64,000 nt of DNA from Pestalotiopsis fici W106-1 (Eukaryota; Ascomycota; Sordariomycetes; Amphisphaeriales; Sporocadaceae). The position numbers were made by a program, and so were the translations under genes. The notes below the pieces were generated by a model. It ran no database searches. It was given only the letters and a program-made list of their open reading frames with translations, and was not told the origin of the DNA. Numbering within the stretch: the first letter of the stretch is position 1; every line of letters begins with the position of its first letter. Positions 10,463-22,577 of this stretch are shown one piece after another. The DNA lies in assembly GCF_000516985.1 (NCBI RefSeq), contig NW_006917091.1:4857022-4921021 (forward strand). The letters run 5' to 3'.

Positions 10463-12755
10463 TCAGAACGGTTCAAGGTCCATGTAAGCTGTTGCTGCTT
10501 TCCTTCTCCGTTCCGTCATGGTCTCTAATGAGTCTGGTCGCTCCAGAATAGCGGCCGTATTCCTTGCCCAGTCCCAAGGATACTCGCGTCGATACTGGAG
10601 ATGCTTGGGGTAACCTGCATACCATTCGCTGGTGTCAAAAGCATCCTCAGCGCCACCGTCACATTTGTCAAACTGGACAACTCCACCTCGCGACGGATCA
10701 GTGTTCAGCGCCAGCAGAGTCCGACCATCATCGGCGAATGCAGTGCCACCAATTTCGCCAAACATTTCAATCTTCTGTTGCGTATTGAAATGCAGAGCAT
10801 CAAAGATATTGATCACATCCGCCTCCTCAGCTGCAACCAACAAGCGCTTGCCAGAGCCCAAGGGAGAGAAGCGCAGGCTCCTCGCGCCAGACATGTCCAT
10901 TCGCAGGACCGCTACAGGAGCCCCTGAACCATCGTGGTTGTTCGTCCAGCGGCGAGCATCCCATATTCGAACGCTCTTGTCTTGAAACCCCGTGGCCACT
11001 GTCACGCCATCCGGTGCCCAGTCACAAGCGAAGCCGAAATCTCTGTGGCCACTGAGTTCCTGCAGAATGTCCCCCGTCTCTGCATCTGCAATCAAGACAT
11101 TCGTGTGGTCGCCGACAATCACACGCAGTCGCTGGTCGGTGCTAATTGCCGAACAATTCAAATAGTCGTCATACATGCGCTCAAAGATGAGCTTGTTAGT
11201 CGTTAGGTCCACGGTTCGAAACCCATAGTCATTCGAGGTGAAGGAAGCCAAAGGCGCAGAGGAACGTCGGGCAGAGTGGATCTGTACATGGTTGGTTATC
11301 CCACTGATGTGATCGGTGAGTTTTCCTTCCGCGTATGTGCGATCCTCAGAGTTGAGGTTGCGATACCTATAATCGCCTAAAAAGCTGCCGGCTACGAGGA
11401 CATCATTAGTTGCGGCAATGGTAGATATCTGCACATCACTGTCCTTGCCGAAATCCATCGCTTTTCGGGCGCGCCCTGTCGTGGGATCCAACTCGGCAAT
11501 GGCGCGTGACGTTGGGAAAAAAGCCCGGGTACGTGAAGCACAAGCAAGAATGTTGCGCAACTGGAAATGCAGCAAGAGAGGATCGCGGCGCAAGTCCATA
11601 CTATGGAACCTGAAATAATTATCACGCGGAATTGCGAACTGGTCAGGAAGACCCGGCTGTCGAAGCCTGTCAGCTAATGGACGAGCACAGCAGGAAAGAT
11701 ATGGATATACTTACATGCCACTTGTCAGAGCCAGCTTTATTTACATAATTCTTGTAGGAAGTTCGACGGCGTTCTCTTGCTCGAGTTCGGGCAATGCCCA
11801 TTTTGGCCCAGTTCACACCCTGGAAATCATACTCATCGCCTTTCAGGTCATGGTAGGACACACGGTGCACGTCCTTCTCATTGGCGAGTGCGCTAATGCC
11901 TTCATAGTTGGGAATTGGGTGCCCATCGCGCGCTCGGCCTAGCTGAGCCCATGTGCGTAGAAAGTCCACGAGGCTGAAATTATCAGGCCCCAGTGTCTGG
12001 TGGTTCGGATTGCTCATGGGAGGGGGTGCGTGCGGCTCGCCGAGGTCATCATCCAGATCGGGCTGTTGCAACGGTGTGATCTGCAATGCTTGTTGCTGCT
12101 GATCTAGGATCGCAAGGACTTGCGGTGGCATTTGGAGGAGGGGATCCAAGAGCGCTATGTGTGGGACAGAGCCTGGGAGTTGTGCAAAGGTTCCGTTGCC
12201 ATGTGGTTGGTCCAACGGAAGAAGGGACGGGGAAGGCGAGGACGACATTGGCTCGGCCGCAGAGCCCTCTTCAGATGCCGCGGGCTGCCAATCATCTGGG
12301 CCTGCAATAGCCGTGGCATCAGAGTCCATATGCCAAAAGGGTCCGTCAATGAGGGGAGGATCAGACCAAGGAGAGATAGGATTTCCCCAGAGATCGGCTG
12401 CAGATGGATGAAGATCACTCTCGTGAGAAAATGTAGCCGTCAGGGCAGCACCGCCTTCTTCGACATCTACGTCGGACATATCATGGTCGTCCAATGAGGC
12501 GGGTTGCTGCTGCTGCTGCTGCTCCTGTTGATGGTGGGTGGCGGTTAGCTGGGAGCTGCCAGACGCCGACCAGGTCGCTGGGGCATGTTGCGACATGAGC
12601 GTCGTATGCGCCGCTCCAGCTGATGGGATATGGCCGGAAGAGCCAGCGTCGGCCGAGGCAAGTGAGGTCTGACTGCCGCCGACTGGCTGGAGTGGATGAG
12701 GGAAAGTCGCAGAAGACGATGCAGGCGCGGTGTTCTGGCGCATTCCGTTTATCAA
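10463..12755 (-). CDS. WD40-repeat protein related to S. pombe C2A9.03
   Basis: Two exons, 12755-11715 and 11656-10463, joined over a 58 bp GTAAGT...CAG intron in phase 0, give 744 residues. The first about 260 residues are low-complexity and probably disordered, with a polyglutamine run (HHQQEQQQQQQ, residues 74-84) and acidic patches. About residues 295-345 form a conserved block ending in the very basic MGIARTRARERRRTSYKNYV. The second exon carries the beta-propeller, best seen in the repeat GHRDFGFACDWAPDGVTVAT followed by KSVRIWDAR. The second half matches the general pattern of fungal proteins annotated as uncharacterised WD repeat protein C2A9.03-like, whose function is not established. 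Another in-frame CAG acceptor, 15 bp further 3' (ending about 11642), would remove five residues (PGLPD). The chosen acceptor gives ...DKWH-PGLPDQFAIPRDNY. No transmembrane or signal segment is seen, so a cytosolic or nuclear scaffold role is inferred. Confidence 0.85.
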
Positions 12756-13000
12756 GTATCGCTCATGGGTTCGAGGGCGGGCTGGGCTGGCTGAATCCGA
12801 TCAAGGGCGGGTGGATGTCAAGGAACCGAGCTACGGGCTGCCCACATGCAAAAGGTGCAAGAACGGAAGCTTTGGCGTGCGAGGTTTTGGTTGCTTTTCG
12901 AGTACGAGCGGACGGGAACTGCTGCGGGAGAGGCGAGGATGATACAGGTACGTACGCGAATACTATAGGGAGGGACTGGGACTGGGCTTGATTTGACGGG

Positions 13001-13048
13001 AGGAGATAGAGATAGAGAGAGCCAGAGAGAGCCAGAGAGAGGAGAGAT
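13001..13048. repeat. GA-rich imperfect repeat in the WD40 gene leader
   Basis: The plus strand carries repeated GAGATA and GAGAGCCA units. Read along the WD40 gene this is a CT-rich tract about 250 bp upstream of the start codon, a plausible core promoter or leader element. Confidence 0.6.
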
Positions 13049-13587
13049 GTGATTGAATGCGATCGGCGGATCGGGTGACCCACGACAACGGGCGACAATG
13101 GAAAAGACAATACCGCAATCAAGTCTGTGTCGAACGTGACCGTTGGGTCTTTGATACTGCGAATTTTTGGATGAACAAATGATAGATTGCAGATAGAAGA
13201 GAGGTTGAACAGTTTGTCTGTCTGTTGTTGTTTTAGGATGGGCAAGGCAGAGAGTTGAGAGGTAAGCAATAAATGTAGGTAATGTAGGCAAATGTGTTAG
13301 CGACCTCGAGGTTGTCACCAACCAAGTAGCTCAAGTACCCGCTGGAGGCGAATGAGCGACTCGAGAGAAGGCACTTGAGCGCCCCCCTCCACACGCTAAC
13401 AGGCTTAAGTGGTCTTCGGGTGCACTAACTACTATGCAGGTGGAGTCGGGTGAGCATGTCTCTTGGCGGTTGGGAAGGGAGGAATGTGGTGGAGCCTTTT
13501 GTTTTCCCACGAACTTCGGGTTTTCCACACTTCAATATCCACTATTATTATTGTCAGTTGTTGTGTACAGAACAGGTACATGCACCT

Positions 13588-13605
13588 CCATCCATCCATC
13601 CATCC
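13588..13605. repeat. CATC tetranucleotide microsatellite
   Basis: About four and a half uninterrupted CATC units in non-coding sequence. Confidence 0.8.
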
Positions 13606-16162
13606 GGGCGTGCCTTTTTCAATATCCATGGCCAAACCGTGCCCATTTTGTGTACATTGGACCTGATATTGAGATATATATATATAAAAAAAGCACATCA
13701 GTAAATGTATAGATAGTGGGCATTAGTGCCCAAGAAATGGTGCAATAACCTTACATATTCATCACTTACTTCCTCCCCCGTTGATACTGGCTGCACATGT
13801 GATCTAGGTAATACAACGTCTATCAAATCACGTACATGTATATCTCGAGATCATACTGTATAGACAAGTGGACTATTACATTCAAATAAGCAACTCCTGA
13901 TGAAAATAAATAAACAAATAAATAAAGAAAAAGCAAGAAAGGAATCATAGACGAATAGTCCTTTGCTGTCTCTCTTGCAACCCGATGCCACCTGCATTCC
14001 GCACAAAACAAAATCATTGTACAGAAATAATGTCTTTAACGAATCGAGTACCTAGGTAACAAAGCACATTCAATGCATGTAGCCCTGCAGCAAGTACGAA
14101 CCAGCATCGAAGGGAATCAAATGGCACGGTTCATGTATCAATGTACATGCGCAGACAGGTGTGTATGTAGGTAGCTCGTACATATATGTATGTACCTTGG
14201 CGATTGGAGGAGTTTCAGTCTGATGGTGAATTGTCCATCCCCCGCACGCGTGGCAGGACGAAGACGGCCACAGAAATGGGCCATGCGTGTACTCTATACG
14301 TCCGTATTGATGTAAGTACCAACTCATTTGGTCGCATCGATCAATTGTTAGGTACATTACACAAGAAATCCATAAGCACCTACATGCCAAGAAGACGGGA
14401 ACGCTCCGTTAAGCACAATAGGTATATCCACATTTGGACTGACTAACTTATCCGTGTACTGCGTTGAAGGACTAATATGCGTAAGATCATATGGGTCAGT
14501 AGGTAGATCTCCAAGTCGGTAGGCTTTTTGCTTCGACTTGGGCAAGTAACAGCTTCTATGCACTTGTAATGGATCGGAGATACCTGCATCGGCATAGGAT
14601 TGTTGAAAGACAACCTGAAAGTTGTGATAGGTCTTGGGCGTTGCCTCTACATTTACTACAGAAGGTGGTCCACAGTTTACAAAGCCCAACCGCACACCTA
14701 CATCAATCGGCAGCATCTGGCAACAGTACCTACCTACTAGGTAGTCATGTCAACTATCCAAAAGAGAGCAACTGAAACCTCCATAACTGCTTCCCAGCGA
14801 CTTGCTCAATTTAAGATGAGGGATCTCCCTCTCATAGCACGATTGTCGATAGTATCAGGTAATCGCCTCGCTCTTGGGTATGTCCATTCTTCTGCTCTTT
14901 TTTTTCTTGCCTCGTCGAAACCACAAATCCTCGAGAGACATCACAGCTATGGACCTGTGCCGTCCGATCCACATCTGATTTTTGCCATTCTCTCTCGAGG
15001 TGTCAGCTGCCTACCTCACCAGCAATGGCTATTACTGGGCCCCCCTCTCCCTCACTTCTTTCTGCACAGCGACCGAAACGGACACGCACTTCTACTCTTG
15101 GACATGTGGCGCGTCTCGTCGGACTCCTACCCCTCTGACGGGCTTGTTGCTTACAAAAAGGCGACCTGTCAATCGCTCATTCCAGAAAGCCGTTAGGCTG
15201 TTTGCAGCAGCAAAACATTGAGACGTGAAAACCCAACCCCAGCTTGACTTCCGTGTCCCATTTCAGCAGCTCACCTCTCATGTTTGTGCAGGCCAACCTC
15301 CAGGAATATACCGGCATCGACCTTCATCCGTTGCCGGTCGCTTCCCGTTCGACGAGAAGCTCATTAGAGAGAACCAGCGATTTGTCACAGCCGCCGGCAA
15401 AGCAATCGAAAAACTCCATGGGCCTGCTTGTATTGATCGGTCAAGTTCCCCAACTGAGATCCGCATATACTCCAGCCCATGTATTGAGACGGGCCCGAGA
15501 GCACGGAAGCATGCCCTCTGGATACCGCATGCCACAAATCTGCAGTCCAGTCCCAGAGGGACACTCGATGAGCTACCTATGCAACGTCTTTCTTGGTCTC
15601 ATGCACTGTCTCCTGCAAGCGTCTCGCCTCATTTCGCCCTGCAACCCACTCGTCTTGACAGTATCCGGTCCATACAATAAATCCCTTCCGGAGTTTCGAA
15701 AGTTTTCGATTCTCCAGTCCCAACCAAAGACTTCAATCGATTTCACAATGCGATGCCCAGATCTCAAGACCTCCCTAACTAGTCCTCCCTTCACTCTTTG
15801 TCGATCTCCTCGTGATCTTGACTGCAAGTCCACAATCATGACTCAACGAGTTCGGATGACAATATCAAGCACGGGTGCGCTCGACAGGGTTGAACATGTA
15901 ATTCCTAGCAAAGCCCATCGCTGACTCGATCTTGGTATGCACGAGGGCAAGGAAGAAGCTAAACCAGGATGTAGAGATTTTGTCCTACATGAGATGATTT
16001 GAAAAGTAACGAGAACAGGAGAGAAAAGTAAAAGCACCCAGCAGAGCTTGGTTATCACGACCGAACCACCGCAGCAATCCGAATGTCCAATGCCAGTCCA
16101 AATTTCTGTCTATTGTTTTCCACCATTGCAAGATCTGAAGCTGGTTGGACGAGTTGGGGTCG

Positions 16163-16726
16163 TTACTCGCAAGCGACATAGTCTGGACACTTTTCTCCCA
16201 GGGTTGCCAGCCCCAGAACATCCTGTGGCAGACAGGCACCTTGCCGAACGACTGTATGTGTCGGCTCGCGGTCGTCCTCGCTTAGTAGGCTGAGCGTCAC
16301 GCTCTGCTCGGCGAAGAAAATACGGTGTCCGAGACGACTCACGTTGGCCCGGTCACCAATCCACACCAGTCCGTACTTTCCGCCGTTGATCCAAGCCTGG
16401 TCGGAACTGAGTGGAAGCGTGATATGGGCAAGGCCTGTGATAAAGTATACCCACTGCGGCTCGGCGTGATGGAAGCCACCGTCCGAACCCGCCGGGATTA
16501 CGGTGAGTATCGCGTTGGCGGCCTTGTCGCCGAGCAAGGCGTAAGACCCGTTTGCCGCTCCGGCTTCCAACGACGCCCTGAAACGGCCTGGTAGCTGCCA
16601 GCACTGCAGTGCCGATTCACCATTAATATGCGTTACGGCCGTAACGTTAAGGTAGACTTCATGATGAGCTGTTGAGAGGACAGCTGAGAAAATTACCACA
16701 AGGATATCAAAAGACAAAATCTTCAT
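16163..16726 (-). CDS. Small secreted cupin-like protein
   Basis: This single-exon frame encodes 187 residues if translation starts at the second methionine (16726), which opens directly with a signal peptide, MKILSFDILVVIFSAVLSTA. A further upstream start at 16795 would bury that signal behind 23 polar residues, so it was not chosen. The body contains LGDKAANAILTVIPAGSDG, then FHHAEPQWVYFITGLAHITL and WINGGKYGLVWIGDRANVS, which follow the beta-strand and glycine pattern of fungal small secreted proteins with a cupin-type barrel. The histidine pair in GGFHHAEPQW could be part of a metal site. Only two or three cysteines are present in the mature part. Proteins of this kind are widespread in Sordariomycetes and their function is unknown. 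A secreted enzyme or effector are both possible. The gene sits alone, 1.7 kb upstream of the chitin synthase 3' end. Confidence 0.75.
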   Translation of the reverse strand: MKILSFDILVVIFSAVLSTAHHEVYLNVTAVTHINGESALQCWQLPGRFRASLEAGAANGSYALLGDKAANAILTVIPAGSDGGFHHAEPQWVYFITGLAHITLPLSSDQAWINGGKYGLVWIGDRANVSRLGHRIFFAEQSVTLSLLSEDDREPTHTVVRQGACLPQDVLGLATLGEKCPDYVACE

Positions 16727-18402
16727 GTTTATGACAAAGTTCTTGGACCAAAGAAAGTCGACGAGGTGTGGGGTGTTGCAATTGTATTGAGACATTCCCT
16801 TTCTCCCAAGTGGATCGAAAGGCCATAGGGAAAACTCCTCAGCTGCATCACAGTTTCATTCAAATGATTATGAGAACCCCTCTACACACGGTGTTCTTAT
16901 CCAGGAGTGTCACAGTCACAGGCACACCACCCAAAACCCGGCTGGCCCAACAAAGAGTCTATCCCAAGATCTTGCTGTTCCTGGCTTAGGACACCCGCTG
17001 CTGCGTATCACAACATGCTACCTGGAAAGCTCCATCGCTCGATTCATATTGCTTTGATTTTGATTTTTGTTGTCTTCCTCATCAATAAATCAAGTGACGC
17101 AACATAGAATGACACCTCGAAATCTGAAAATTCTCGGGCCGTATCAAATTTTTGTCCCACACACAACCTTTAATATGCCAGCAAAGGGCGAAAGAAATAA
17201 GAAGAAAAACAAGGGAAAATAAGGAGGGAAACCCCCAAACATTCCCTTCGCGAGGCATAACATCGCAGCACGACTATCAGTTCCTTCCTTGCCTTCGCAT
17301 TTAAGAATTTACAAGGCAAGAAGAGAATTCACAACTTTCCCACCGCCGAGTGTAGATGGAAGCGGAAAAAAATGGTGCGTCTGACCACGGGAAAAATGCA
17401 CCCCCAATCCGATCTGTCAGGAGAGACTTATGTCGTGTCACCCAAGAGAAGAAGAAGAAAAAATCACGCTGCTCATCTGCCTTTTCCCCCTTTGACCTGT
17501 CGTCAGCAAAGCAGCTGTTTCGTAAAGACTTGTCGACCGATTTTTCAAGCAAAAGATTGAGGGTCAATAATGTTCTGATAATTTTCATGTAAAATAACCT
17601 CATGTTTTTTTTTTTTCCCGAAAAGGGGGAAGGGGAACGAAAGAGCCATTCAGACCTCGGGGATTCGAATCGTGCATTGTGCGGGCCTGGCACACATGTA
17701 GCAGCCCATGTACCAGATGCGCAGATTTCCACCCAAAGAGAAGAAGAGAGGGGACCCAAGAAAAATGACAAGAACTAGGGTCTGGTATATGCTATGAAAA
17801 CATGAACCGGAAATTTCCGCTGCGATTGGCGGGGGAGTGTGTTCACCTTTTACCTGATATCCGCATTGTGAGTGTGTATGTTGTTGTTGTTGTTGTTGTG
17901 CGTGGAGCTATATCGGGATCTGATTTTACGTTACAATAGCAGCTGTCGCTTTGAAAGGGTAAAAATATTTGTTGAGAATCACCGAATCCCAGATGATGTT
18001 GTTGCAAAGTGAGACAATTGCAAATGAAAACAAAATGATGTGTGCTTCCATGTGATATTCCCGTGTAATGAATTTTTATGGCTGAAGAGCACCAGTCTAC
18101 AATTAGGTGGTAGACACACAAGTAACGGTGTCTCCCAGTGATTATATACATGCTGTTTAAGTAATCGTGAACCATCCCTCTATGATTGACCTCTTCTCCG
18201 TGCCGATGCAAGTCCCGAACAGGAATCTCATGACTTGAGAATGCTGTACTCAGGTTTTTGCATCCTTCGGCTCCCCCCCAAAAACAAACCAGCTTAATCC
18301 ATGCCCCGAATGAACGCTTGATGGTGTATCCTTTATGGTTCATGGCATATAAATCAAAAGCACAGCGAAAACACCAACAGATGCAATTTTTCAACTCGAG
18401 CC
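16727..18402. other. Spacer between the cupin-like gene and the chitin synthase 3' end
   Basis: The right part should be the 3' untranslated region of the chitin synthase gene. The left part should hold the cupin gene promoter. A TTG microsatellite (17881-17898) and a T run (17605-17616) are present. A 187-codon minus-strand frame at 17843-18406 has no domain and starts inside the chitin synthase stop region, so it is not annotated. Confidence 0.6.
17881..17898. repeat. TTG trinucleotide microsatellite
   Basis: Six perfect TTG units, in the presumed 3' untranslated region of the chitin synthase gene. Confidence 0.85.
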
Positions 18403-21400
18403 TCACGCATCGTCATAGTAATGATCGTCGTAAGGATGGCGATAGGACATGTCTGGTGTCGTCGAGTAAGCACCGCCAGCAAGGTTCTCCTTGGACTGCC
18501 AGAAGTTGTCTCTGAGCCGGCGCTCTCGCTCAAATTCAGCCCATCGCTTCATTGTGATCTTGCTGCTGTCGAACTCGCCCTCATATTCCAGACCAGCTTT
18601 CTTCGTCTTCTCACCGGCTGTCTTTCTGGTATCACCCCATGAGAAGTCATCGAACTTCCAGAACGAGTAGGTCGGTAGAACGAAATTCCAGATGGGCAGC
18701 GAGCAGAGGTAAATCGCCATCCAAACGACATATGACCACGAATGCGCGGTACATACGATCAGAACAGCAGGCAAGCCTAGAATCAAGCCCAGAAGAACAA
18801 GAGGAATAATCTGAGGCGGCGAATGAACAATTGAGATGACGACTGCATGAGAATTAGCTTGATTCATAACACAATTTGGAAATGAAATACTTACCGACAT
18901 AGATGGTGAAGGCGATTGCGGCGGGAAGCACCAGAGTACCAATTAATTCGACAAAGACGACGAATTGCATGCTGAAACAGAAAGTACCACAAAGATCCTT
19001 GACCAGTACAAGTTCCATCAAGTTGTGAATGGTCGAATTGATCCATCTTCGTCGCTGAGACAGCAGAACCATGAACTGATCAGGAACTGTCGTCTTGCAC
19101 ACGGCCTGGGGGACGAACACCTGCTTGCGCTTGGGGAATGTGCGGAGCATGAGAGTCGTCAGGTATCGATCCTCTCCCAGCAGGAGCAAGTTCTTCCGGT
19201 GGAGGGTGTCGACCACGTTATCAGAGTAGTGCTCAACAATATCAGGATTGGCGAGAATTGGCACCCAATAGTTCTGTGCACCCTTTGGGGATTTGATGCG
19301 GTACATGCAGAAACAACCGGGCAAACAGGTGACACCACCAAATACTGACTCGAAGGACTTGGCCAAGTGGTGAGAGATGAAGTATTCAAAGACTTGAATC
19401 GCAGTCACCCAACTATCTCTCTTGTTTGCAATCTTGGTCTCACCACAGAGACCCATGATATCCGGATCTTTGACCATGGCAGAAAGCATGTGCGTCAGAC
19501 TGTCGGGGAAGACCTTGGTATCGGCATCAACCATGAGCACAGCCTCGTAGTAGTCCGGCGAGATACCAGTAACCTTCCAGAGACCGTTGAACATCTCAAA
19601 CTCGAGCTCAGTCATACGCTCATCAAACATGACCTTTTGGAGGAAGGACATGAGGATGATCTGACTGTCACGCTTGCCTCGGTTGCCAGGCTTGGCCTTT
19701 TTTGCTTCATCAGGAGTGCCGCACTTGGAAACGAGCATCATCGGCACGCGCTGCTGCTTTTCCCTAGAAACAGCAGATTTCTCACCGAAGTCGTAGAAAC
19801 CAGCGTAGATCTTGGCCATGTTGTGCCTCTTTGCACCGGAAGCAACAGCCACGTAGGAGAATGCTTCTACTTCATCAGGAGGGATGATATGATCCTTCAT
19901 CATTCCAAGCACAATGTCTGGAGTGGTCATGGTCTCGCCCTGTCCCTTGATCAAGCCGTCGCAAATAACGAGAATCACCTTGTGGCTGTTGGGGTAGTCG
20001 GTGCATGCGATGGAGTCGAGAGTAGTCCTCAGACCAAGCTCACCCTCAGAGTAAGCGGTGACAAGGCAGATGGAGTGAATCAGAGGGAAGCCAAAGGGTT
20101 GGTAGTCGGAGGGGGGCTGCGGCACCACAGCATCATGGATGAAGCCAGCGGGACCATACCCATCCAAGGGGCTGGTACGGCTAGAGTAAGGATCCGCTGA
20201 GTTGAGAAAACTGGCTCTGCTGTCGTTGGTTTGCTTGTACATGGAATTGGGATGTAGGAGAGGTCCAGTGGAAGCTTGACTAGCCATCGTAGTGGGCTGA
20301 GGCCGCCGCGTAGGTTTGTCTACTCCATAGACTGCCGAGAAGCGAGACGTTGTGGGCAAGAAGGTACTCGTGCGCTTGCTCGTCCTGTCTGAACTGGCAG
20401 CCACAGTGCTGCCAATGTCGCCTGCCATTCGTGGTGGTGCGCGGTAGATGTCTTCGCTCCAATCTTCTATTTGCTGGTTCCGCTTTTTCTTACTCGATGA
20501 TTGCGAAGTCTTGACAGCGGCATACTTTGGACTGATGAACCATTGGAAAACCAGGGCCAGAACAAATCTCACCAGGACAACGGACAAGATGAGGATCAAA
20601 GAGACGTACAAAACGACCTTGGATGCTATGCAGCCCACGGTCTCTGTGTCGACACTACCGACTTTAATGATCTCCTCAAAACATTCGGCAATCTCTTTGT
20701 CACCGCTCGATTGGAATGCGCGCGTGATGTCTCGTCCATGCACCGCAGCATTTGCTCTTGTGGTGCGGTCCCTGAGCTCCTTGAAACGGTCGGGAATGTC
20801 GACCTGCGTGTCGTCGAACCAATAGAGAAGATCAAGATCCAGAACGTTGCCCGAGTATACCATTAGGTTTCGACTGCTGTTCTTGATGTCGTCCCATTGA
20901 AAGAAGACATCAGCAGTGCCATCGAGGTCGAGGTAGAATGTATCACGAGCAGTCTCGCTGGTGTGGCAGGCATATCCAACATAATACTCCGTCGAAGTGT
21001 TGGGCGACGATGAACCATCTTGGTTGAAAGCTTTGCATGGGAAATACCAGCCCAGATCATCATTGCTGTTTGTAGGGATATCCGAGTCGTTTGTGCGCGT
21101 GATCAAACCTTTGCACTTGCCATTGACATTTTGGAAGAGGAAACTTCCGTCCTGGCCGCCATACTTTTCTGGCAAGTCGTACAAGACATTTGGAAGCGAG
21201 CCGTTTTCCGACAGAGGAATGCCCTCCGCGACTGGATGTCCAGAATCCACCAGGTTATAGGCAACACCGTGGAAAATCATGTAGCCGCTATCGACTTCGT
21301 TGATGCGAAGACGGACGCTTGTGGTTGCGCAGACTACTTGAGTGAAGCCGAATGTCAAGAATCCAACGAAAGCCATGATCAGCAAGATAATGCTAATGAG

Positions 21401-22123
21401 GCCCATTTTCTCTCTCCACGCTCGTTTCTGTGCCTTAGCCCTAAACCCGCAACATCCAAGTATGAAGTCCGGGCACCAGAAAGTGACAATGGCACAGTAG
21501 ACATTCCAAATACTCGGCGGTCTGATTACTTCCTCACTTTTTTGTTTTCGAGCGCCTTTGGTGGACTTTGACTTTGACAGTTTTCCGCCAGAGGACTTCC
21601 TCCTTTGTGCGGTCGCGCGCGGCCGGTGCTTTTCGTCCCCGCTACGCTGCCTCCGTGGCGGCGAGTCTTGCGATTCGACCTCGGCCGTTCTCATGCCACC
21701 AGAGTGGTCGGTCGTGCCCTCAAAGTCCTCCAGGATTGGATCGTTTCCCGTCGAGGAGGGCAAAACCTCCATATTTGCTGCATGCTTTCGGTAGTGATAG
21801 TTGGGATGGTCTTTGCCAATCTTATTCCTCTCTGGTTTGATCAAACTTCTTTTGCGCGAGAGCCCCTGACTGTCAGCGCCAAATCCTTCCTGGTCAGCGG
21901 ACGGCGACAGTGGCAGGTTCTCTGTGGTACCATTAGGATTCTGTATGGTCTCTGCAGAATTTCCCGAATGCGCACGTGAATGAGTTTGTCTTGAGACAGC
22001 ATAGTAGCCTCCTCCCGTTTCGACGTCCGCCGGACGGGTGCGCCGCGTGGATGAGTGTCGGTACGAGGTTCGCTGCTCGTACGAGGTCCGCGAGGACGCC
22101 CCCGGCCTCTCTGGGAGGGACAT
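18403..22123 (-). CDS. chs4: Chitin synthase, class IV (yeast Chs3 type)
   Basis: Two exons, 22123-18895 and 18842-18403, are joined across a 52 bp GTAAGT...CAG intron, giving 1222 residues, normal for class IV. The start MSLPERPG is the usual opening for this class; an upstream in-frame ATG at 22276 lies in what looks like a 5' leader intron. The N-terminal about 190 residues are basic and disordered. Membrane segments follow at about residues 205-260. A cytochrome b5-like region around [10 protein letters not shown] (about 280) and another membrane segment near 505-532 precede the catalytic glycosyltransferase domain. That domain shows VMVD-type and EDRYLTTLM motifs and the product-chain motif QRRRW at 1023-1027. 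At least three more membrane helices follow. The enzyme polymerises UDP-GlcNAc into chitin at the plasma membrane. In yeast, Chs3 needs the SEL1-repeat protein Chs4/Skt5, and a homologue of that activator is the next gene upstream, divergently transcribed. Confidence 0.97.
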
Positions 22124-22128
22124 GTTTT

Positions 22129-22577
22129 CTGCATTTGCAAGTCGAGTTAGCTGGATGCGCAACGTGGTTTTGGGAGTGGAACAGAACCGCCAACAAGAGT
22201 CATACGGCAAGCAAAGTTCCACGAGGCGCTGGGGACAACTGACAAAGGAAGTTGAGGCCGCGCCGAGTGAGGTCACAAGAAGTGCAATCTTTGCCTACAC
22301 AATGGGCGGGCCAGCAAAGGGCTTTCGTGACTTGTAACAAATGAATCAGGGTGTGCGATGTGATACAGCGACGGTAGTGACCATAAAAAAGCGAGTGTAT
22401 AGCGAGAGAGGGGTAAAAATGGGAGAGGATCCGAGAGATCGGAGAAAAAGACAGACAATAACAAAAACAAGACAACTACTACGACATGATTGAGCTTTCA
22501 AAATGCGAGCAGCGTGACCATGTCGCATGTGGTGGCAGTTGGGCAAGGTGGTAAGCAGGTAAGAGGGAAGCACTCAC
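22129..22577 (-). other. Possible 5' leader intron of the chitin synthase gene
   Basis: Six bases upstream of the start codon (minus strand) sits an acceptor, GCAG at 22129-22132, preceded by a good branch site, GCTAACTC, at 22144-22151. A matching donor, GTGAGT, begins at 22577. The acceptor and branch site are seen directly. The choice of donor is a guess, since other GT sites exist. Confidence 0.4.

Larger units (their letters stand above)
12756..16162. other. 3.4 kb spacer between the WD40 and cupin-like genes, no gene supported
   Basis: The left 600 bp should be the promoter and leader of the WD40 gene and contain a GAGA-rich imperfect repeat. The rest holds a CATC repeat, an AT dinucleotide run near 13674-13686, many short palindromes of the GTAC/ATGTAC type (14130-14200), and a 226-codon open frame at 15244-15924 that shows no domain. 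I see nothing that clearly qualifies as a gene. Confidence 0.55.

Noticed and set aside
12763..13321. Overlapping minus-strand frames of 168 and 167 codons upstream of the WD40 gene
   Set aside because: Two frames run through the same CT-rich low-complexity sequence, which looks like promoter/leader.
17650..17700. GATTCGAATC resembling a tRNA T-arm
   Set aside because: No matching acceptor stem, D-arm or anticodon arm could be built around it. No tRNA gene was found elsewhere.
17843..18406. 187-codon minus-strand frame after the chitin synthase
   Set aside because: It starts at the chitin synthase stop and continues through a TTG repeat; best explained as 3' untranslated region.
19367..20200. 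277-codon plus-strand frame
   Set aside because: Antisense to the chitin synthase catalytic domain, where conservation explains the sequence.
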